Below, piece after piece: positions 59,371 through 64,000 of a stretch of DNA of 64,000 nucleotides. Below the pieces are notes generated by a model. The model saw only the letters and a program-made list of their open reading frames with translations. It was not told the origin of the DNA and ran no database searches. A program made the position numbers and the translations under genes. How positions within the stretch are numbered: position 1 is the stretch's first letter; each line of letters begins with the position of its first letter. Source of the DNA: Falseniella ignava CCUG 37419 (GTDB lineage Bacteria; Bacillota; Bacilli; Lactobacillales; Aerococcaceae); NCBI RefSeq assembly GCF_000301055.1, contig NZ_JH932301.1, positions 421,212 through 485,211 of the forward strand, given 5' to 3'.

Positions 59371-59763
59371 ATGTTAAAAGAAGAAAGATTATCTAAAATT
59401 ATTCAGATTAGACGACTTTACAATTGATCCAGCGAACTTTGGTTCGAATACACCTACAGCGGCTCTATTTAATCAAATTGGTGGAGCAGCCTTTGGTTTT
59501 ATGTTACCTGTTCTAGCTGGATTTATTGGGATGTCAATTGCCGATAGACCAGGATTGACAGTCGTTTTTTTGTCGGAGGATACTTAGCGAATACAGGTGG
59601 TGCAGGATTTCTAGGGGCATTAGTGGCTGGTTTCTTATCAGGGTACATTATTCTCTTCTTAAGAAAAATCACGAAGCCTCTACCTAAGTCACTCGACGGT
59701 ATTAAGCCGATGCTTATATTCCCACTCTTTGTGACTTTGGCGATAGGCGCTATCATGATTTTA
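59371..59763 (+). pseudogene. DeoR start fused to fructose-PTS EIIC remnant
   Basis: ATG 59371 begins MLKEERLSKIIQI, the usual N-terminus of DeoR-type sugar regulators, and within 12 codons the text becomes LDDFTIDPANFGSNTPTAAL with NQIGGAAFGFMLPVLAGFIG and MSIADRPGLTV, a fructose PTS EIIC. A frameshift near 59565 is followed by YLANTGGAGFLGALVAGFLS and LRKITKPLPKSLDGIKPMLI in another frame. The EIIC ends abruptly near 59763 at an AraC-type fragment. At least two large deletions and one frameshift are needed. Confidence 0.8.
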
Positions 59764-59764
59764 T

Positions 59765-60001
59765 TTGACGCGTTATGCATTATTCCGCTTAATCAAGAAA
59801 TATTACGGTGTATCTCCTAAACAATTAATCGTATCAATGAGAATGTTCGAAGACAAAAAGATGTTGCTGAATAGTTCGTTACAAATATATGAAATTACAA
59901 ATCTAGTAGGCTATAAAGATGCGTTCCAATTTTCTAAAATATTCAAGTCACAAATTGGCCTGAACCCCAGTCATTTTCGCAAAGAGAATGCAGACTCGTA
60001 A
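59765..60001 (+). pseudogene. AraC-family regulator, C-terminal remnant
   Basis: ALFRLIKKYYGVSPKQLIVS, MRMFEDKKMLLNSSLQIYEI and VGYKDAFQFSKIFKSQIGLN with PSHFRK is the second half of an AraC-type DNA-binding domain (G-Y-x-D-x-x-x-F-x-x-x-F-K). The sensor domain and first helix-turn-helix are missing. It is joined directly to EIIC sequence, so it has no start of its own. The few codons before ALFRL derive from the junction. Confidence 0.82.
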
Positions 60002-60082
60002 ATAGAGTGGGAATAGCTTATTCTGTGTTCATCTTTGTGATAATGAAGATTGTTAAAGTAAGGTAAATTTGATGATTAATGA

Positions 60083-60111
60083 TTGACTAAAATATATTAT
60101 ATTGATATAGT
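60083..60111 (+). promoter_or_regulatory. Promoter of the pur operon
   Basis: TTGACT (60083-60088), 17 bases, TATAGT (60106-60111). The transcript would begin about six bases later, at the start of the riboswitch. Confidence 0.7.
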
Positions 60112-60113
60112 TG

Positions 60114-60262
60114 CGGTGAGAGCTCAAGATAATGAGTGAAAGTGTATCTAGGGATCCGGAATCAATTCAAGGACCGAGCGGTACAGGTACAACATGTACT
60201 ACACCAGAGGGAGAAAAGCCCAGGAGGATAGGTTTCGCGTACCTATCGTTCTTGGGCTTTTT
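60114..60262 (+). promoter_or_regulatory. ykkC-family (PRPP-type) riboswitch with terminator
   Basis: The leader has the conserved words of ykkC-family aptamers in order: CTAGGGATCCGG (60148-60159), GGACCGAGCG (60171-60180), then ACACC-AGAGGGAGAAAAGCCC-A-GGAGG (60201-60226), with a variable GTACA/TGTAC hairpin between. The aptamer end overlaps an intrinsic terminator: GCCCAGGAGGATAGGT (60218-60233) with ACCTATCGTTCTTGGGC (60241-60257) and TTTTT. Guanidine, ppGpp and PRPP variants exist; the place before purC and purL favours PRPP (ykkC subtype 2b), which turns purine genes on when PRPP is high. Confidence 0.88.
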
Positions 60263-60283
60263 AATATTCTAAGGAGTGAAAAA

Positions 60284-60970
60284 ATGGAAGCAATCTACCA
60301 AGGCAAGACTAAGGACGTATTAGTAGCAGATGGCAAATGTTATTTGAAGTTCAAAGATGATGTAACTGGGACAGATGGTGTCATTGATACGGGTGGTAAT
60401 GAAGTTGCAGGAAGTGTTGAAGGGTCAGGTCTAGTGAACTTAAAAGTTTCAACATTTTTCTTCGAAGAAATTGAAAAAAGAGGCATTCCAACGCACTATA
60501 TTGCGAGTGATTTCGATCAAACGTTAATGGAAGTGAAGGAAGCGACACATTTCGGTCATGGATTGGAAGTGATTACGCGATTAAAAGCTGTCGGATCATT
60601 TATAAGACGTTACGGTCTATATATTGAAGAGGGGTCAGATTTGGATTTCTATACAGAGATTACATTAAAAGATGACCAACGAAACGATCCGCTCATTATT
60701 AAAGAAGGACTTGTTCAACTTAATATTGTGACAGCTGAAGAATATGAGCAATTAATTCAATTAAATAAAGAAATTACACAAATCATTAGAGATATTTTGG
60801 CAGAGAATGGTCTCGTACTTTACGATATTAAATTAGAGTATGGAAGAGATAAAGAAACGTCTGAAATTATATTAATTGACGAAGTCTCTGGGGGTAATAT
60901 GCGTGTCTATAAAGACGAGGAATACGTAGAACCGATTGATCTTATAAATCATATCAATATAGGAGGATAA
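60284..60970 (+). CDS. purC: SAICAR synthetase
   Basis: PurC joins aspartate to CAIR with ATP in purine synthesis. The 228-residue protein has IYQGKTKDVL at the start, FKDDVTGTDG, FFEEIEKRGIPTHYIASDFD, and the SAICAR signatures VITRLKAVGSFIRRYGLYIE and LYDIKLEYGRDK with LIDEVSGGNMRVYKDEEY. In the usual consensus LVDFKLEFG and LADEISPDTCRLWD, so the second signature deviates (SGGNMRVYKD), as in the streptococcal-type branch. ATG 60284 follows AAGGAG by 7 bases; the frame opens earlier only through the terminator. Confidence 0.93.
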   Translation: MEAIYQGKTKDVLVADGKCYLKFKDDVTGTDGVIDTGGNEVAGSVEGSGLVNLKVSTFFFEEIEKRGIPTHYIASDFDQTLMEVKEATHFGHGLEVITRLKAVGSFIRRYGLYIEEGSDLDFYTEITLKDDQRNDPLIIKEGLVQLNIVTAEEYEQLIQLNKEITQIIRDILAENGLVLYDIKLEYGRDKETSEIILIDEVSGGNMRVYKDEEYVEPIDLINHINIGG

Positions 60971-60971
60971 G

Positions 60972-63900
60972 ATGAGTCTAATTTATGCCAAGAAATATAA
61001 AGGATTTGATGAAGAAAGTCAGAAGTGGGCAACAGAAGCTGCAGAATATTTAAATATTCATGGGGAGTTCAATTTTTATGATGTATATGACTTCGTTGCC
61101 ATTTCTGAAGCAGCCTTTGATGTGATTAAAAAGAAGATATTCAATGACAATACGAGTGAATATGTGACTGAATGTCCAGATTTCAAAGGACGGACTTTTA
61201 GATATAGTGAAGTAACCGGTCAATATAATGAACGCCAAGATATGGTTGAATGTGCAGCTAATTTGTTAGTTGATGAACGAATTGTATTAAATCATTCAAG
61301 AATCGTTGAAATCTTAAATGTCGACGAAGCAGCGTTCAATCAATTTAAAGATTATTTTCTTAATCCAATGGAGAATGTCGAGATTCCTATGGAAGGGAAA
61401 GACAAACGTATATTCACCTCTTCTTGGGATGAATTAGAACCGGTCAGCGGGTTTAGAAACTTTACTGAAGAGGAATTAGAAGCCTATCGAACGAACTTCT
61501 CATTTGATATGCAAGATTTGAAGTTAGTCCAAGCGTACTTCCAACGTGAAGAACGCGATCCGAATGTATCCGAGCTTAAGATGATTGATACTTACTGGTC
61601 GGATCACTGTCGCCATACAACATTCTTAACTGAGATTGAGAACGTGACATTCGAAGAAGGATTATATTCCGAAGTAATCGAACAAGCTTATCACGATTAC
61701 CTAGAGACGCGAGAATTTGTCTACGGTGAGCATAAGAAGCCCATGAGCTTGATGGATCTTGGGACAATCAATGCGCGACTATCACGCAAAAAAGGTGAAT
61801 TAGACGACGAAGATAAGTCGGACGAAGTCAATGCATGTACGGTTAATGTGGTTGTCAATGTCGATGATATCGAGCAAGATTATTTACTTTATTTCAAGAA
61901 TGAGACGCATAACCATCCAACCGAAATCGAACCGTTCGGAGGGGCTTCAACATGTATCGGTGGAGGTATTCGTGATCCACTGTCTGGTCGTAGCTTCCCT
62001 TATCAAGGTCTCCGCCTGACCGGATCGAAGTCGCCATTAACGGCATATGAGGATACGATTCCAGGGAAACGTTCTTCACGTCAAATTTGCCAAGTCGCGA
62101 TGGAAGGTTTCTCAGACTATGCGAATCAAATTGGGATTAATGCTGGAGTTGCGAAGGAATTTTACCATCCAGGATTTGAAGCTAAACGATTAGAATTAGG
62201 TGCGGTTGTCGCCGTAGCGGCCAAAGAAGATGTGAAGCGCGAACAACCTGTGGTAGGTGACAAAATCTTATTAATGGGTGGTAGTACCGGACGCGATGGT
62301 CTAGGCGCCGCCGTAGGTTCATCTAAAATCCAGACCGATGAATCGTTAGAAAAAGCCGGCACAGATGTTCAAAAAGGGAACCCTTCTGCAGAACGTAAAA
62401 TTATTCGCGTATTTAATAATCCTAAAGCCTCACGCTTGATTAAAAAATCGAACGACTTTGGTGCAGGGGGTGTCGCTGTTGCCATTGGAGAATTAGCTGA
62501 TGGACTCAGCATCTATCTTGATCGCGTACCTGTTAAATATGAAGGGATGCACCCAGGTGAGATTGCCTTATCAGAATCGCAAGAGCGAATGGCAGTAGTT
62601 ATTGCGCCTGAAGATGTCGAAGAATTTCTAACATATTGCCACGCAGAAGATGTTCAAGTCGCTGTCGTAGCTGATGTGACGGAATCACGCCGAATTGAAA
62701 TGTATTACGACGGAGAGAAAGTGATTGATATATCGCGGGAGTTCCTCGATACGAATGGCGGTCGAAAATTCCAAGATGTCACCGTCGTACCGACCGAACA
62801 ATCGATAGCACAGCCGGTTGAGCATGATCTAGTTGCATTATTATCCGAAGTAGAGAATGCCTCACAACAAGCACTCATAGATAACTTTGATGCCACTATC
62901 TACAGCGGTAATGTCTTATATCCTCTCGGAGGGAAATATAAATTAACGCCGCAACTCGGCATGGTTCACAAAATTCCTGTTCATTTATTTGGTGGGCTAA
63001 AAACAGACGATGCGTCAGTGATGACTTACGGCTACGATCCTTATCTAGCAGTCAAGTCACCTTATTATGGGGGCTATCATGCGATTATGAACTCTGTATT
63101 AAAGGCCGTCGCATTAGGAGTAGATGCTTCTACGATTCGACTGACTGTTCAAGAATATTTTGAGAGCTTAAAAGGCAATCCAGAACGTTGGGGCAAACCT
63201 TTAGAAGCTCTATTAGGAGCATACACGGCGATGCGTCAAGTCAACTTACCAAGTATTGGTGGTAAAGATTCCATGAGTGGTAGTTTTGAAGATATTGACG
63301 TTCCACCGAGTGTCGTATCTTTCGCCGTCGGGATGACACAAGTTGACCGAGTCGTCTCACGCGAATTCAAACAATTGGGCAGTGATATCTTACTTATTTC
63401 GCTACCATTATTAGAAGATGGGAAAGTGGATAATCAACGTCTATTTGACGTCTTCAAGCTGATTCATGAAGCATTATTAGGGGAGCAAATATTAGCAATT
63501 TCTACCTTATCACCGCAAGGTGGTGCCCTAGATCTATTCGAGATGGCAGCAGGGAATCATATTGGATTTGAAGTCAATGAAGATGCGCTCAACGACTTAT
63601 TTACTGAAAATCAATTAGGCTTCTTAATCGAGACGACGAACGTCGAATTCTTCGAAGGCTATGCACAGTTAATAGGTCGGACAGCAGAAGATGTGAAGAT
63701 AGGCCAAGCGTCGTATGAGTTAGAACAATTAATTGCGACATGGCAAGCGCCGTTGAATTCCGTCTATGGTTTGATGCCGCTGGTTGATTATGTACAGTGC
63801 CAGCCGCAACAGCAACCACAAGTCGTTGAATCAACGAAACGTGTCGTGATTCCTGTCTTATTAGGGGCCTCAGGGGAATATGATCTACGCAAAGAATTCA

Positions 63901-64000
63901 CACTTAGAAATTGTGAAGTGGAAGAAGTGATTATTCATACTAGTACGAAAGAAGCTTATGACCAGTCGCTAGCAACACTTGTAGAAGCAATCCATCGTAG
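60972..64000 (+). CDS. purL: FGAM synthase, single-chain, 3' end outside the window
   Basis: PurL makes formylglycinamidine ribotide from FGAR, glutamine and ATP. The reading frame is open from ATG 60972 (AGGAGG six bases ahead, one base after the purC stop) to the window edge, 1009 codons. This is the large one-chain form of proteobacteria and streptococci, about 1240 residues in full. Landmarks: MIDTYWSDHCRHTTFLTEIE (near 198), FKNETHNHPTEIEPFGGAST (near 307), LLMGGSTGRDGLGAAV, GAGGVAVAIGELADGL, SIGGKDSMSGSFED. At about residue 956 the glutaminase domain begins (RVVIPVLLGASGEYDLR); its catalytic Cys lies beyond the edge. Confidence 0.95.
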   Translation, partial: MSLIYAKKYKGFDEESQKWATEAAEYLNIHGEFNFYDVYDFVAISEAAFDVIKKKIFNDNTSEYVTECPDFKGRTFRYSEVTGQYNERQDMVECAANLLVDERIVLNHSRIVEILNVDEAAFNQFKDYFLNPMENVEIPMEGKDKRIFTSSWDELEPVSGFRNFTEEELEAYRTNFSFDMQDLKLVQAYFQREERDPNVSELKMIDTYWSDHCRHTTFLTEIENVTFEEGLYSEVIEQAYHDYLETREFVYGEHKKPMSLMDLGTINARLSRKKGELDDEDKSDEVNACTVNVVVNVDDIEQDYLLYFKNETHNHPTEIEPFGGASTCIGGGIRDPLSGRSFPYQGLRLTGSKSPLTAYEDTIPGKRSSRQICQVAMEGFSDYANQIGINAGVAKEFYHPGFEAKRLELGAVVAVAAKEDVKREQPVVGDKILLMGGSTGRDGLGAAVGSSKIQTDESLEKAGTDVQKGNPSAERKIIRVFNNPKASRLIKKSNDFGAGGVAVAIGELADGLSIYLDRVPVKYEGMHPGEIALSESQERMAVVIAPEDVEEFLTYCHAEDVQVAVVADVTESRRIEMYYDGEKVIDISREFLDTNGGRKFQDVTVVPTEQSIAQPVEHDLVALLSEVENASQQALIDNFDATIYSGNVLYPLGGKYKLTPQLGMVHKIPVHLFGGLKTDDASVMTYGYDPYLAVKSPYYGGYHAIMNSVLKAVALGVDASTIRLTVQEYFESLKGNPERWGKPLEALLGAYTAMRQVNLPSIGGKDSMSGSFEDIDVPPSVVSFAVGMTQVDRVVSREFKQLGSDILLISLPLLEDGKVDNQRLFDVFKLIHEALLGEQILAISTLSPQGGALDLFEMAAGNHIGFEVNEDALNDLFTENQLGFLIETTNVEFFEGYAQLIGRTAEDVKIGQASYELEQLIATWQAPLNSVYGLMPLVDYVQCQPQQQPQVVESTKRVVIPVLLGASGEYDLRKEFTLRNCEVEEVIIHTSTKEAYDQSLATLVEAIHR

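Overview
The window looks like a chromosomal stretch of a low-GC Gram-positive coccus of the Lactobacillales; an Aerococcaceae or Carnobacteriaceae relative is my best guess. Grounds: AGGAGG-type ribosome sites throughout, AT-rich promoters, a Streptococcus-like one-chain PurL, an FLP-type Crp/Fnr regulator, a MurNAc PTS operon of the MupG type, a ykkC/PRPP-type riboswitch and Lactobacillales-style intergenic repeats. I see no rRNA or tRNA gene and no CRISPR array.

Layout. 0-9 kb is accessory and heavily decayed: a nucleotidyltransferase-like gene, two broken rhuM genes, a broken LuxR-type regulator, a broken VbhA-like antitoxin, a nucleoside phosphorylase, an intact Fic protein with a striking operator, and copies of a dispersed intergenic element. 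9-20 kb holds metabolic and envelope genes plus a metal/redox module: a CPG-motif P-type ATPase, a Ric-like protein, a free HMA domain protein and an FLP-like regulator, with two matched FNR-type boxes. 20-27 kb is a defence island: an AbiD/AbiF protein behind a terminator-forming leader RNA, then a two-gene restriction-modification system with a GIY-YIG/helicase/methylase fusion. It is bordered by recombinase and IS30 remnants. 27-32 kb is the murR-murQ-murP-mupG cell-wall recycling operon with RpiR-type operators. 33-36 kb is an ars operon (arsR, arsC, acr3) and a secreted protein behind a probable Pho box. 36-43 kb has a second self-contained Fic protein, a J-domain/HIRAN gene pair, a RelB antitoxin beside a frameshifted toxin, and an esterase-like hydrolase, a methyltransferase and a flavodoxin gene flanked by arrays of 42-bp repeats.

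43-51 kb is transport: BrnQ, a catecholate-siderophore-type ABC importer, a frameshifted ZIP transporter and an EamA exporter. 51-54 kb is a CadC-like repressor with a perfect 24-bp palindrome and a CadA ATPase. 55-59 kb is a small secreted peptide, a terminator, a large ABC-2 permease and an ATPase, laid out like a bacteriocin/immunity locus. A nested inverted-repeat element and a scar where DeoR, fructose-PTS and AraC genes were fused by deletion follow. The window ends in purC and purL (cut by the edge) under a PRPP-type riboswitch.

Main themes: metal and oxyanion resistance with cognate repressors; phage defence and toxin-antitoxin loci, several of them broken; and many gene remnants, which suggests active gene loss. 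The best candidates for little-described biology are the two Fic-HTH genes with private multi-half-site operators, the AbiF leader RNA unit, the J-domain/HIRAN pair, the peptide-ABC locus, the 42-bp repeat arrays and the structured element near 59 kb.
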